A stretch of DNA of 34,381 nucleotides. Origin: an uncultured Nitratifractor sp. GTDB lineage: Bacteria > Campylobacterota > Campylobacteria > Campylobacterales > Sulfurovaceae. Where the stretch lies: contig CAMZLH010000041.1 in assembly GCA_947311565.1 (NCBI GenBank), positions 1 through 34,381 of the forward strand. The letters run 5' to 3'. Under the pieces are notes generated by a model, which was not told where the DNA came from, made no database searches, and was given only the letters and a program-made list of their open reading frames with translations. The position numbers were made by a program, and so were the translations under genes. Positions 1 to 7,978 of the stretch are shown here, piece after piece (within the stretch, counting starts at the first letter, position 1; every line of letters begins with the position of its first letter).

Positions 1-181
1 CGCTCTTAGAGCATTTACAAACTACGAAGAGGTAAAAGCAGAGACAATAAAAAGAAGTGCTTTAGATAGAATGGGAACACCAGATGACCTAGCAGGATCA
101 ATCTACTTCTTATGCACAGATGATGCAAGCTGGATTACAGGGCAAACAATAGTAGTAGATGGTGGAACTACTTTTAGATAA
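1..181 (+). CDS. SDR-family oxidoreductase, C-terminal part
   Basis: The reading frame is open from base 2 and ends with TAA at 179-181; the 5' part lies outside the window. The last 59 residues include RMGTPDDLAGSIYFLCTDDA followed by WITGQTIVVDGG, the typical C-terminal end of classical short-chain dehydrogenases/reductases such as 3-oxoacyl-ACP reductase (FabG-like). The catalytic Ser-Tyr-Lys and the Rossmann glycine motif are not visible, so the substrate cannot be named. The stop overlaps the pgsA start by one base (TAATG), which implies translational coupling. In related genomes, as I recall, an SDR gene also precedes pgsA. Confidence 0.85.
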   Translation, partial: ALRAFTNYEEVKAETIKRSALDRMGTPDDLAGSIYFLCTDDASWITGQTIVVDGGTTFR

Positions 182-729
182 TGTTAAAAGATGCACTTAA
201 TATACCAAATATTTTAGCCTTTATAAGGCTACTTTTAGCACCACTGATGTTTATTCTTTTGGTAAATAGAGATTTGCCAATCTTTGAAGGCATACACTAC
301 TCGTGGCTTGACTTTGCTGCAGGTTTTATCTTTGTAATGGCAAGTGCAACAGATTTTTTTGATGGTTACATTGCAAGAGAGTTCAACCAAATAACAACGC
401 TTGGGAGCATACTAGACCCTTTGGCAGATAAAATGCTAACACTAGCTGCATTTTTAGGATTAATGATGCTAGATCGTGCATCACCTTGGACTATATATCT
501 AATTTTAACAAGAGAGCTATTTATCACTGGCTTAAGAGTAAATGCTGTTGCAAATGGCATTGATATTAGTGCAAGTTGGATGGGTAAAGTAAAGACAGTA
601 TCTCAAATGTTTGCAATAGGCTTTTTGTTAATGGAGTGGAGTGGTGGAGAAGTGCTTCTTTGGGTTGCAGTATTTTTAACACTATACTCAGGATATGAGT
701 ATATTCGTGATTTTTTTAAAAATTCTTAA
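181..729 (+). CDS. pgsA: CDP-diacylglycerol--glycerol-3-phosphate 3-phosphatidyltransferase
   Basis: This inner-membrane enzyme makes phosphatidylglycerol phosphate from CDP-diacylglycerol and glycerol-3-phosphate, the committed step to phosphatidylglycerol and cardiolipin. The full CDP-alcohol phosphotransferase motif is present: D58, D61, G62, A65, R66, G75, D79 and D83 with exact spacing. Several hydrophobic segments surround it, and 182 residues is the normal family length. The ATG overlaps the stop of the upstream SDR gene, so the two are probably one operon. In many Campylobacterota rseP follows pgsA; here a secreted protein with its own promoter follows instead. Confidence 0.95.
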   Translation: MLKDALNIPNILAFIRLLLAPLMFILLVNRDLPIFEGIHYSWLDFAAGFIFVMASATDFFDGYIAREFNQITTLGSILDPLADKMLTLAAFLGLMMLDRASPWTIYLILTRELFITGLRVNAVANGIDISASWMGKVKTVSQMFAIGFLLMEWSGGEVLLWVAVFLTLYSGYEYIRDFFKNS

Positions 730-779
730 TAAAAATTATAGTAGTATATATATCACTTATAAATCACACTTTTTTTTGC

Positions 780-785
780 TATAAT
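780..785 (+). promoter_or_regulatory. -10 box of the secreted protein gene
   Basis: TATAAT follows a run of seven T and GC (771-779). This T-rich plus extended -10 arrangement is the usual housekeeping promoter form in Campylobacterota, which lack a conserved -35. Transcription would start near 792, leaving a leader of about 30 bases with the ribosome site GAAGG before the ATG at 822. Confidence 0.75.
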
Positions 786-821
786 ATAGTTTGAAAAAAT
801 CTATATAACTGAAGGTAATAT

Positions 822-2009
822 ATGAAGAGATTTATACATTTTTTACTCTTGACTGTTTTAGCATCTATAGTTTTAAGTGCAGCCGATAACTATAGACTAT
901 ATAAATTTAAATCTGGTGTTGTATTGTATGATGTAAAAACATCTAGCTTTGATGATACTTTAAACTCTCATGTTCAAGGAATTGCTAGGTTAGTATTTAG
1001 TGAATGGGGTTTAAATGAACTAAAAGAAGAGGATGTTAGTGAAGTTCAATCAGGAGATTTTAACGATACAAAAAGTAGGCATACACTTACACTAGTAAAT
1101 AATGGAACAATTAATAGTGTAGATTTTGAAGAAAAAACAATATATAAAACTAGAGATAGAGATTTAGATTTAGCTATTACTAAAAAGTTAGACTTATCTA
1201 ATGAGAGTGTAAAATCTTTAGAGAAGTTAGGTGCTATAAAAGAGGGAAATGAGACGGTAGCAGGTTATGTATGTGATATATGGAAATATAATCACCAAGA
1301 GGTGTGTATGTATAAAGGAATCCCATTAAAAATTGTAATTCAAAATGCAGGTTTTTATAGTGAAAAAAAGGCTGTTAAAGTTCTTTTTGATGCAAATATA
1401 CCAGAGAGTGAGTTTACTCTACCTGATTATAAAAAAGTAGTTGATGATGCGTATAGCACTAATAGATCTTCTGTTACTAGAACAGAAGATTATATATCAT
1501 CTATTATAGATTTAAAGAGTGAAATGAAAAAAAAGGGTATAAACTTAGAAGATAAAAATATCTCTATTACAGAAGCTGTAGAGAAAGATATTATAAATGC
1601 ACTTGGAAAAAGGTATTTAACTAAACAGAAAAAATATTTACCATCTTTAATAGATGCTATGAAAACTGCTAAAAAATGTATTTCAAACTCTAAAAATAGA
1701 GAAGAAGCTAAAAAATGTTTAATACCAGTTACAAATATAAATAATAAATTAGGTGACAAAGCGCCATCTTTTGATTTTGAAAATTTTAACAGCGAAAAAG
1801 AGAGGGCAGTAAAAGTTTTAGATAAAGAGATTAAAAATACAGAAGTTACAGTTAATTGTGTAGATAAGTTCTCAAAAACAACAGATGTTATAGTATGTAC
1901 CGAGGGTAAACTATTACCACAAGAGAGTAGCTCTAGTACTGTAATTACTACAGATACAAATGAGAGCAGTAGTACTATTATTGTAGATCAAAATAGCACT
2001 AATAATTAA
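822..2009 (+). CDS. Secreted DUF4412-like protein of unknown function
   Basis: The function is not known. The protein has 395 residues and begins with a classic Sec signal peptide (KR, a hydrophobic stretch, then LSAA near residue 20), so it should be periplasmic or outer-membrane associated. A segment around residues 147-168 (GYVCDIWKY, EVCMYKGIPLKI) resembles the DUF4412 pattern, in which a modified or cysteine-bearing cofactor-like site is followed by a beta strand; this is recognition by eye only. Six cysteines occur in three close pairs, which suggests disulfides. The middle is helical and lysine-rich, and the last 30 residues are a Ser/Thr-rich tail. It has its own promoter and no obvious operon partner. 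Confidence 0.8.
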   Translation: MKRFIHFLLLTVLASIVLSAADNYRLYKFKSGVVLYDVKTSSFDDTLNSHVQGIARLVFSEWGLNELKEEDVSEVQSGDFNDTKSRHTLTLVNNGTINSVDFEEKTIYKTRDRDLDLAITKKLDLSNESVKSLEKLGAIKEGNETVAGYVCDIWKYNHQEVCMYKGIPLKIVIQNAGFYSEKKAVKVLFDANIPESEFTLPDYKKVVDDAYSTNRSSVTRTEDYISSIIDLKSEMKKKGINLEDKNISITEAVEKDIINALGKRYLTKQKKYLPSLIDAMKTAKKCISNSKNREEAKKCLIPVTNINNKLGDKAPSFDFENFNSEKERAVKVLDKEIKNTEVTVNCVDKFSKTTDVIVCTEGKLLPQESSSSTVITTDTNESSSTIIVDQNSTNN

Positions 2010-2040
2010 GATAATTATATATAAGCCGAGTCAGTTGAGC

Positions 2041-2709
2041 TCAGGCTATATAGGCTATCGGATCTTTTTTACCTGCTTCTTTAAAGCCTTTTAATCTTAA
2101 TCTGCAACTATCACATAAACCACAAGCACTCTCTTCATTTTTATAGCAACTCCATGTATGCTCTAATTTTACACCATATTGTAAAGACTTTCTAACGATA
2201 TCAGCTTTACTTAAGTGGATTAATGGGGTTTTAATCTCCAAATCATTATCATTAAGACCTAAATTTATTGCACTATTTATAGAATCAATAAAGCCTTTTG
2301 TACAATCAGGATACCCACTACTATCTTCTTCTACTACACCAATATATATTGCTTTTGCACTATACTTTTGCGCTAATGCAGCTGCTATAGATAAAAAAAT
2401 GCCATTTCTATATGGTACATATGTTATAGGGACACCTGGGTTTATACCAGTTATAGGAACGTCAATAGAGTCATCTGTTAATGCATTAACACCAATTTGT
2501 TTAAAAAAATCTAAATCTACAACATGAGTTATTTTTGCATCTAAATCTTTAGATATCTTTTTAAAAGAGTCGAGCTCTCTATTTTCTGTTCTTTGCCCAT
2601 AGTTAAAGTGTACAGCAACAATATCATATCCATCATTTTTTGCCATTTTTGCTGCTAATGCACTATCCATTCCACCTGAAATAACACATAATGCTCTACT
2701 TTTATTCAT
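2041..2709 (-). CDS. queC: 7-cyano-7-deazaguanine synthase
   Basis: QueC converts 7-carboxy-7-deazaguanine to preQ0 using ATP and ammonia, in queuosine biosynthesis for tRNA. The PP-loop SGGMDS (residues 11-16) binds ATP. Four cysteines near the C-terminus (C188, C196, C199, C202, in SCYK...CGLCDSC) form the family zinc site. The length of 222 residues is typical. It converges with the secreted protein gene, with only 31 bases between the stops, and is divergent from ybeY. The 50-base gap to ybeY must carry both promoters. Other queuosine genes are not in the window. Confidence 0.96.
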   Translation of the reverse strand: MNKSRALCVISGGMDSALAAKMAKNDGYDIVAVHFNYGQRTENRELDSFKKISKDLDAKITHVVDLDFFKQIGVNALTDDSIDVPITGINPGVPITYVPYRNGIFLSIAAALAQKYSAKAIYIGVVEEDSSGYPDCTKGFIDSINSAINLGLNDNDLEIKTPLIHLSKADIVRKSLQYGVKLEHTWSCYKNEESACGLCDSCRLRLKGFKEAGKKDPIAYIA

Positions 2710-2747
2710 AAAGTACCTTTTTTTACTCTATTTTACTAAATTTTTGA

Positions 2748-2753
2748 TAAAAT
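2748..2753 (+). promoter_or_regulatory. -10 box of ybeY, probably giving a leaderless mRNA
   Basis: The sequence TTTTTGATAAAAT (2741-2753) places a TAAAAT hexamer only six bases before the ybeY ATG at 2760. A transcript starting 6-8 bases after the hexamer would begin at or beside the ATG. No Shine-Dalgarno sequence is present in TAGCCA before the start. Confidence 0.5.
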
Positions 2754-2759
2754 TAGCCA

Positions 2760-3188
2760 ATGATTGATTTAGATAACCAAACAAACTATCAAATAGATAT
2801 TGATTCACTAAATAGTATCTCTAGCTACTTAGATATATCATCTGAAGTTGAATTACTAATTGTAGATGATAGAGCTATGCAAACTATAAATAAAGAGCAT
2901 AGAGGAGTAGACAAGAGTACCGATGTACTTAGTTTTCCATTGGGAAATATTGAGCATATGCCTCTTGGTTCTATAGTTATATCTATTGATAAGGCAAAAA
3001 AGCTTGCACAAAGTTTGAAGCATACTATAGATGATGAAATTTGTCTACTATTTACACATGGGCTTTTACATATTTTAGGATATAATCATGAGAGTGATAG
3101 TGGTGAAATGAGGACTAAAGAAGAGGATATAATTCAATATTTTTCACTTCCTAAAAGCTTAATAGTAAGAACATACGAGGAGACCTAA
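2760..3188 (+). CDS. ybeY: rRNA maturation endoribonuclease YbeY
   Basis: YbeY is a zinc-dependent RNase involved in 16S rRNA 3'-end maturation and 70S quality control. The metal-binding signature HGLLHILGYNH is intact, with H100, H104 and H110. R48 lies in the conserved HRG segment. The length of 142 residues is normal. No ribosome site precedes the ATG and a -10-like box ends six bases upstream, so the mRNA is probably leaderless. An internal GAGGAGA near the 3' end serves the next gene, whose TTG start is one base beyond this stop. Confidence 0.93.
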   Translation: MIDLDNQTNYQIDIDSLNSISSYLDISSEVELLIVDDRAMQTINKEHRGVDKSTDVLSFPLGNIEHMPLGSIVISIDKAKKLAQSLKHTIDDEICLLFTHGLLHILGYNHESDSGEMRTKEEDIIQYFSLPKSLIVRTYEET

Positions 3189-3189
3189 T

Positions 3190-4149
3190 TTGTTAGTTTA
3201 TTTAATTTTTATTGTATCGTTGGCAGTACTTATTTATGGTGCAGATTTAATAGTTGAACAGAGTGAAAAGATAGCTTTAAAATTTGGAATATCTGAATAT
3301 GTAATTGGAGCAACTTTAGTAGCTCTAGGAACTTCTTTACCTGAAATGGCTGCTTCTATTAATGCTAGTATTAGCAATAAACCTGAGCTATCTATCTCTA
3401 ATATCATTGGTAGTAATATTATAAATATCTCTTTAGTACTCGGCATTGTTCTTATATTAGCTAGAGGTCAAATTAAAGCTTCTAAATTTTTGCAAAAAGA
3501 TAGTGCTTGGGCACTATTTCCTGTTTTAATGTTTATAATGATTATTTTAAATGGAGAGATAAGTAGATTTAGTGGATTAATACTTATTGTCATTATGATT
3601 GCTTATGTTATTTTTCTATTAAGAAACAATAAAAGTGCTTTAGATATAGATTGTGATAGTGAAGATAAAGATGAAGATGAAGTTATTAGTAGTAACTTTA
3701 ATTGGATTAAGAGCTCAATACTTCTTACTATAGGATTTTTAATGGTAGTTTTTGGAGCAGATTATACAGTTGATAGTGCTTCACAAATAGCAAAGTCATT
3801 TGGTGTTAGCAATTGGATTATTGGTGTTGTATTAGTAGCACTTGGAACTTCCATGCCAGAACTTGTTGTATCAATTAGTGCAACATTAAAAGGTAAAGCA
3901 GATATGGCTATTGGTAATATAATAGGCTCAAATGTATCTAATATATCTATAGCACTTGGTGCAGCAGCCGTTGCTAATCCTATTAATTTAAACTTTATTG
4001 ACTACATATTCGATATAGTGACAATGCTTGTAGTAACGCTTATTTTAGTATTTATAAATAGTAATAAAATGTATTCAAGAGCTGTAGGTATAATATTTTT
4101 ATTAATATTTGTACTATTTATAGAGCATAGTTCTCATGCAATTTTATAG
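3190..4149 (+). CDS. CaCA-family Na+/Ca2+ exchanger (YrbG-like)
   Basis: This inner-membrane antiporter belongs to the calcium/cation exchanger family and probably exports Ca2+ in exchange for Na+ (or K+/H+). Two inverted alpha repeats are clear: GTSLPE at 47-52 followed by NIIGSN near 71-76, and GTSMPE at 219-224 followed by NIIGSN near 243-248. About ten hydrophobic segments flank an acidic cytoplasmic loop (residues 152-164, DIDCDSEDKDEDE) that could bind cation. The start is TTG at 3190, chosen because GAGGAGA sits 7 bases upstream and the gene begins immediately after ybeY. The ion specificity cannot be read from sequence. Confidence 0.9.
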   Translation: MLVYLIFIVSLAVLIYGADLIVEQSEKIALKFGISEYVIGATLVALGTSLPEMAASINASISNKPELSISNIIGSNIINISLVLGIVLILARGQIKASKFLQKDSAWALFPVLMFIMIILNGEISRFSGLILIVIMIAYVIFLLRNNKSALDIDCDSEDKDEDEVISSNFNWIKSSILLTIGFLMVVFGADYTVDSASQIAKSFGVSNWIIGVVLVALGTSMPELVVSISATLKGKADMAIGNIIGSNVSNISIALGAAAVANPINLNFIDYIFDIVTMLVVTLILVFINSNKMYSRAVGIIFLLIFVLFIEHSSHAIL

Positions 4150-4185
4150 ATTATAGAAAATAATAAGAATTTGTTTTAACTTTTA

Positions 4186-4220
4186 CTAAAAGCTTTAAAC
4201 CTTATGCTTAAAGCTTTTAG
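4186..4220. terminator. Bidirectional hairpin between exchanger and peroxiredoxin
   Basis: Perfect 12-bp arms (CTAAAAGCTTTA at 4186-4197 and its complement at 4209-4220) enclose an 11-base loop. It lies between two convergent genes. T-tracts on either side are weak, so efficiency as an intrinsic terminator is uncertain. Confidence 0.65.
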
Positions 4221-4229
4221 CTTTAGATA

Positions 4230-4826
4230 TTAAAGCTCTTCAGCGTGTTTTGCAAGGTAATCAGCAACACCATCAGCGTCTGCTTTCATTCCCTCTTCAC
4301 CTTTTACCCAACCAGCTGGACAAACTTCTCCATGCTCATTAGTAAATAACATTGCATCTACCATTCTAATCATCTCATCAACATTTCTACCAAGTGGTAA
4401 ATCGTTAACTACTGCATGTCTTACTGTTCCATCTTTATCTATTAAGAATGAACCTCTAAGAGCTACTGAATCATCTAATAATACATCGTAATCTCTTGCA
4501 ATTTGCTTTGTTAAGTCTGCTACTAGTGGAAAGTTAATTCTACCAATACCACCCTTTTCTACTGGAGTCTCTCTCCAAGCAAAGTGACTAAATTGAGAAT
4601 CTACTGAACAACCAATTACATTAATACCTCTATCTGTAAACTCTTTAGCTCTGTGTGAAAATGCAATAATCTCACTTGGGCATACAAATGTGAAATCTAA
4701 TGGATAGAAAAATAGAACTGCTCCATTCTCTCCGATATTTTTATATAAGTTGAAATCTTCTACAATTTGTCCATCTGCTAAAACAGCTGTTGCTGTAAAG
4801 TCTGGTGCTTTATTTGTTACTAACAT
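4230..4826 (-). CDS. Typical 2-Cys peroxiredoxin (AhpC/TSA family)
   Basis: The enzyme reduces hydrogen peroxide and alkyl peroxides in the cytoplasm. The peroxidatic site PLDFTFVCP places C49 in the PxxxTxxC motif, and the resolving cysteine C169 lies in EVCPAGW, as in typical dimeric/decameric 2-Cys enzymes. The C-terminal helix (ADYLAKHAEEL) completes the family pattern. The length of 198 residues is standard. It matches the AhpC/TsaA protein of Helicobacter and Campylobacter, where thioredoxin is the reductant; no AhpF-like gene is nearby. The ribosome site TAGGAGA precedes the ATG and a TATAAT lies at 4859-4864 (minus), so it is probably transcribed alone. Confidence 0.95.
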   Translation of the reverse strand: MLVTNKAPDFTATAVLADGQIVEDFNLYKNIGENGAVLFFYPLDFTFVCPSEIIAFSHRAKEFTDRGINVIGCSVDSQFSHFAWRETPVEKGGIGRINFPLVADLTKQIARDYDVLLDDSVALRGSFLIDKDGTVRHAVVNDLPLGRNVDEMIRMVDAMLFTNEHGEVCPAGWVKGEEGMKADADGVADYLAKHAEEL

Positions 4827-4858
4827 TTTATCTCCTAAATATTTTTTAATGAAATTTG

Positions 4859-4864
4859 ATTATA
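4859..4864 (-). promoter_or_regulatory. -10 box of the peroxiredoxin gene
   Basis: TATAAT on the minus strand, 32 bases before the peroxiredoxin ATG. An 8-bp inverted repeat (4880-4902) lies at the -35 distance and may instead be the mnmA terminator. No PerR box (TTATAATnATTATAA) is recognisable. Confidence 0.55.
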
Positions 4865-4879
4865 TATTTTTACACTTAA

Positions 4880-4902
4880 AACTGCTTTAAAGAGAAGCAG
4901 TT
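4880..4902 (-). terminator. Probable terminator of the aroQ-mnmA operon
   Basis: Arms AACTGCTT (4880-4887) and AAGCAGTT (4895-4902) flank a 7-base loop. Read on the minus strand, the stem runs into TTTT, which fits an intrinsic terminator about 90 bases beyond mnmA. It could alternatively act as an operator at the -35 position of the peroxiredoxin promoter. Confidence 0.5.
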
Positions 4903-4992
4903 ATATATAAAAAATTAACTATACCAACTTGTTTAATATTTAAATCTTATATCTACTATATTAAAATATATTTGTTACAAATAAGAGCATAA

Positions 4993-6012
4993 CTATACTA
5001 TTTCTGCACCACCTAATAGAGTATCATTGCTATAAAATACTGCAAACTGACCTTTTGCCACTCCATATACTGGCTCTTTTAGATATACCACACCACTCTT
5101 GTTAAATATTTTTACAGTTGCTTTTACACCTTCTGTTCTATACCTTACTTTAACCTCACAATCAAACTCTGTAGAATCTATAAATAAATTAATATTTGTT
5201 ATATTTATTTCATTCTCTTCTAAGTCATCCCTTTTCCCAACAATAAGAGTATTATTTTTCGAGTTAATATCTACTACGAAATGTGGTTCATGTGCTCCTT
5301 TTACAAAAAATCCTCTTCTCTTACCTACTGTATAGTGCATATATCCTTTATGATGTCCAATCTCTTTACCACTTAAATCAACTACTTTACCACTAATATC
5401 TATATTAGTATGCTCTTTTAATATATCTACATAGCTATCTGGTACAAAACATATTTCACTACTCTCACTCTGTGTTGCAAACTCTTTAAGTAGCTCAATT
5501 TTAGATGCAAACTTTTTTACATCATCTTTTATCCACTCTCCTAAAGGAAATAGCATTCTACCAACTGCCTCTTTTTTTACTTTAGCTAGAAAATAGCTTT
5601 GATCTTTACTTGCATCTTTCCCTTTTTTAATAACTCCATCTTCTACCCTTACATAGTGTCCTGTTGCGATTTTATCTATTCCTAAAGAGTCTGCAAACTC
5701 TATCATCTTTCCAAATTTAATATTACGATTACAAATAACACAAGGATTAGGAGTTAAGCCATCTATATAGCTTTTTACAAAATAGTCATATACCTCTTTT
5801 TTAAAACTATCTTGAATATAGAATATATGAAGTTTTATATTTAAATAATCTGCAACTTTTTGTGCTTTTTTAATATTTAAACTATTATCATCATCTAAAT
5901 TGTGCATTACCATATATACACCATCTACTTCATAACCTTGCTCTTGAAGAAGCAGTGCAGTAACTGTAGAATCTACACCGCCACTCATTCCTAATAGTAC
6001 TCTCTCTCTCAT
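4993..6012 (-). CDS. mnmA: tRNA-uridine 2-sulfurtransferase MnmA
   Basis: MnmA thiolates U34 at the wobble position of tRNA-Lys, Glu and Gln. The PP-loop SGGVDS (residues 10-15) binds ATP. The catalytic cysteines are C91 in NPCVICN and C188 in SSEICFV, equivalent to the family's paired cysteines. The C-terminal beta-barrel segment (HYTVGKRRGF and later strands) is complete. The length of 339 residues is slightly short of the E. coli protein but usual for this phylum. The start overlaps the stop of the upstream unknown gene by four bases (ATGA), so the two are translationally coupled. Confidence 0.96.
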   Translation of the reverse strand: MRERVLLGMSGGVDSTVTALLLQEQGYEVDGVYMVMHNLDDDNSLNIKKAQKVADYLNIKLHIFYIQDSFKKEVYDYFVKSYIDGLTPNPCVICNRNIKFGKMIEFADSLGIDKIATGHYVRVEDGVIKKGKDASKDQSYFLAKVKKEAVGRMLFPLGEWIKDDVKKFASKIELLKEFATQSESSEICFVPDSYVDILKEHTNIDISGKVVDLSGKEIGHHKGYMHYTVGKRRGFFVKGAHEPHFVVDINSKNNTLIVGKRDDLEENEINITNINLFIDSTEFDCEVKVRYRTEGVKATVKIFNKSGVVYLKEPVYGVAKGQFAVFYSNDTLLGGAEIV

Positions 6013-6422
6013 AATAACTCTTTTATCTCTAAGTATATTTTATTAGCTACTGACATATATGCTGTAGCTAGTTTTCTATTTTTAAAAAAAATAGTAACAT
6101 AGATAGGGTTTTTAGAGATAATACTCTTATTAAGAGATATCTCTCTATCTACGTTTAACTTAATAACTAAACTATTTTTTTTCTCCTTGAACTCTCGTCT
6201 CTTAATATCACCACTTTTAAATGCAAAAATATAACTAGAGTCTGAGATAATTTTATATATATAGTTACTACTATCAATAAAGTATATATAGCTACTATTA
6301 ATCTCTAAAAAACTACTATCTTTGACTCTTACAATATCTTTTTTACTAAACTCTATAGGTATAGATTTAAGCTCAAAGCTATCAACTAACAAAAGAGAGT
6401 TAGCTTGTAGATTATTAAGCAT
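6009..6422 (-). CDS. Unrecognised protein between flhF and mnmA
   Basis: I do not recognise this 137-residue protein. It has no signal peptide, no membrane segment and no nucleotide-binding motif, so it is not FlhG. The composition is rich in Ser, Ile, Lys and Tyr, with alternating hydrophobic stretches (SSYIYFIDSSNYIYKI, IYVTIFF) that suggest a mostly beta fold such as a small barrel. It overlaps flhF by 8 bases at its start and mnmA by 4 at its end, so it is made as part of the operon; the ribosome site is a weak GAGG. In flagellated Campylobacterota flhG sits at this position. It could be a PilZ-like or chaperone-like partner of FlhF, but nothing in the sequence proves that. Confidence 0.75.
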   Translation of the reverse strand: MLNNLQANSLLLVDSFELKSIPIEFSKKDIVRVKDSSFLEINSSYIYFIDSSNYIYKIISDSSYIFAFKSGDIKRREFKEKKNSLVIKLNVDREISLNKSIISKNPIYVTIFFKNRKLATAYMSVANKIYLEIKELL

Positions 6423-7476
6423 TTACCTCGCCTATAAAGTGTTCTAGTATCGCCCTTTTAGTAGCTATATCTAAATCTTTTGGAACATTTTGCCCCTTGC
6501 TAATAAATGATACTGGTAATTTAGTATCTAGTAAAAATGCAATTAAATTTCCACTATTTCTTGTCTCGTCAACTTTAGTAACTATAAACTTATCAATATT
6601 TAAAAAAGAGAAGTGTTCATAAATATCTTTTAAATCTATATATTTAGATGCAGCAGATAGAACTAAATTAATTGAACTATCACCTAAATTTGTACTACTT
6701 TTATAAAATTTAACAGTATTTAAAAGCTTCTCAATATCGTATGGAGAGCTACCTGCACTATCAATAAGTATTAAATCTTTATTAGCTAACTTTTTCATAA
6801 CTACATTAAAGTCATTTAGACTATCAATACAGTAGTAATCTACTCCTAAATTTTTTGCATAAAACCCTAGCTGCTCATAAGCACCTACTCTAAAGTTATC
6901 TAAATTAATTATAGCTATAGAGCTTTTATCTACACCTTTTAAAATACTCCATGCAGTAATCTTTGCAATAGTTGTTGTCTTACCTACACCAGTTGGTCCA
7001 ACAAATATATTAACTCTTGCATCTATTGGGCGTTTAGATATTGATAAGGAATCCTCTATCTCTTCTAATACAAATGATAGCAAAAGTTCTCTATCTTCTG
7101 CTACTTGTGTACCGTTAAATGGATCTAACATTAACTCAATCCAGTTAATATTAAGCCCTTTTTGCTCAAGCATCTCTTTAACATCATTAATCACTAACTC
7201 TTTATTACTTTCAGGACTCAATGCATCCTTCATTTTACTCATTTTATTTTTTAAAATATTAATTTCTTCTAAAAGTATCTCTTCTTCATCTATACCTGCA
7301 TACTGTTTATATATATCCTCTTGAATCTCTATTGTAATCTCTGATACTAAATTGCTATTATTATCTCTATACTGAGCTGCTTTTACTACTTTAAAGTTAT
7401 CTATAGAGCCATACTTTTGTATCGCTAATTTATACGCTTCGCTAGGTGTTTGGGCTATAAAACTCTCGTTAAGCAT
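6415..7476 (-). CDS. flhF: FlhF-type SRP GTPase
   Basis: FlhF is the third SRP-family GTPase (with Ffh and FtsY) and normally sets the polar position of the flagellum. The G domain is intact: GPTGVGKTTT from 160, DNFRVGAYEQL at 193-203, DSAG at 239-242 (usually DTAG) and TKVDE at 300-304, followed by an NG-type C-terminal helix. Residues 1-60 fit the variable B domain and 65-150 the N domain. At 353 residues it is about 100 shorter than the Campylobacter and Helicobacter proteins, mainly in the B-domain region. The ATG lies inside folK, preceded by AAGGAG. The usual partner flhG does not follow. Ffh and FtsY are less likely because there is no M domain and the folK neighbourhood is typical of flhF. 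Confidence 0.88.
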   Translation of the reverse strand: MLNESFIAQTPSEAYKLAIQKYGSIDNFKVVKAAQYRDNNSNLVSEITIEIQEDIYKQYAGIDEEEILLEEINILKNKMSKMKDALSPESNKELVINDVKEMLEQKGLNINWIELMLDPFNGTQVAEDRELLLSFVLEEIEDSLSISKRPIDARVNIFVGPTGVGKTTTIAKITAWSILKGVDKSSIAIINLDNFRVGAYEQLGFYAKNLGVDYYCIDSLNDFNVVMKKLANKDLILIDSAGSSPYDIEKLLNTVKFYKSSTNLGDSSINLVLSAASKYIDLKDIYEHFSFLNIDKFIVTKVDETRNSGNLIAFLLDTKLPVSFISKGQNVPKDLDIATKRAILEHFIGEVNA

Positions 7477-7973
7477 TTTGCTCCTTTCATATATTTTAAT
7501 GGTACTAACACACTCTCTCTACTACTCCAATAGGGGTGTGGTATATTTAAATCTCTACCTATATCTATTTTTAACTTTTCATAAAAAATTATATCCAAAT
7601 CTAATGTTCTTGGTGCATCTTTAAATAATCTCTCTCTCTTAAAGTGTCTCTCAACACTCTGTAGATACCTAAGTAGTGCTAATGGTTTTAATTTACTCTC
7701 TATCAAAAAAAGTGTATTGTAAAAATAAGGCTGCTCTAAATATCCAAATGGAGGATTTTTATATATAATAGATGTCGATAGAACTTTCACTTTTTTACCT
7801 CTATTCAAATAGTAAAAAAGCTTTATAAACTCTCTCTTAACATCACCTAAATTACCACCTACTCCAATTAGAGATACATGGTTTTTTGGTTTATATTTAT
7901 TAGTATTAAATGGAAAAAGCCTAGACTTTATAACTGTACTATTTTTATATCTTCTATATAAAAAACCACTCAT
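7455..7973 (-). CDS. folK: HPPK, 6-hydroxymethyl-7,8-dihydropterin pyrophosphokinase
   Basis: HPPK transfers pyrophosphate from ATP to 6-hydroxymethyl-dihydropterin in folate synthesis. The family signature appears as APRTLDLDI at 120-128, with the metal-binding D125 and D127, and GGNLGD near 39-44. Residues 1-32 are a basic N-terminal extension compared with most homologues. The C-terminal 22 bases overlap flhF, and the start lies 5 bases beyond the pepQ stop. The order pepQ-folK-flhF is the usual one in Campylobacterota. Confidence 0.93.
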   Translation of the reverse strand: MSGFLYRRYKNSTVIKSRLFPFNTNKYKPKNHVSLIGVGGNLGDVKREFIKLFYYLNRGKKVKVLSTSIIYKNPPFGYLEQPYFYNTLFLIESKLKPLALLRYLQSVERHFKRERLFKDAPRTLDLDIIFYEKLKIDIGRDLNIPHPYWSSRESVLVPLKYMKGAKCLTRVL

Positions 7974-7978
7974 TTATA

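Noticed and set aside
1490-1759. 89-residue hydrophobic frame antisense to the secreted protein
   Set aside because: The Phe/Leu/Ile-rich sequence is the complement of Lys/Glu codons and is a common shadow in A/T-rich genes.
4880-4902. PerR operator for the peroxiredoxin
   Set aside because: The inverted repeat does not match the PerR box and fits better as the mnmA terminator.
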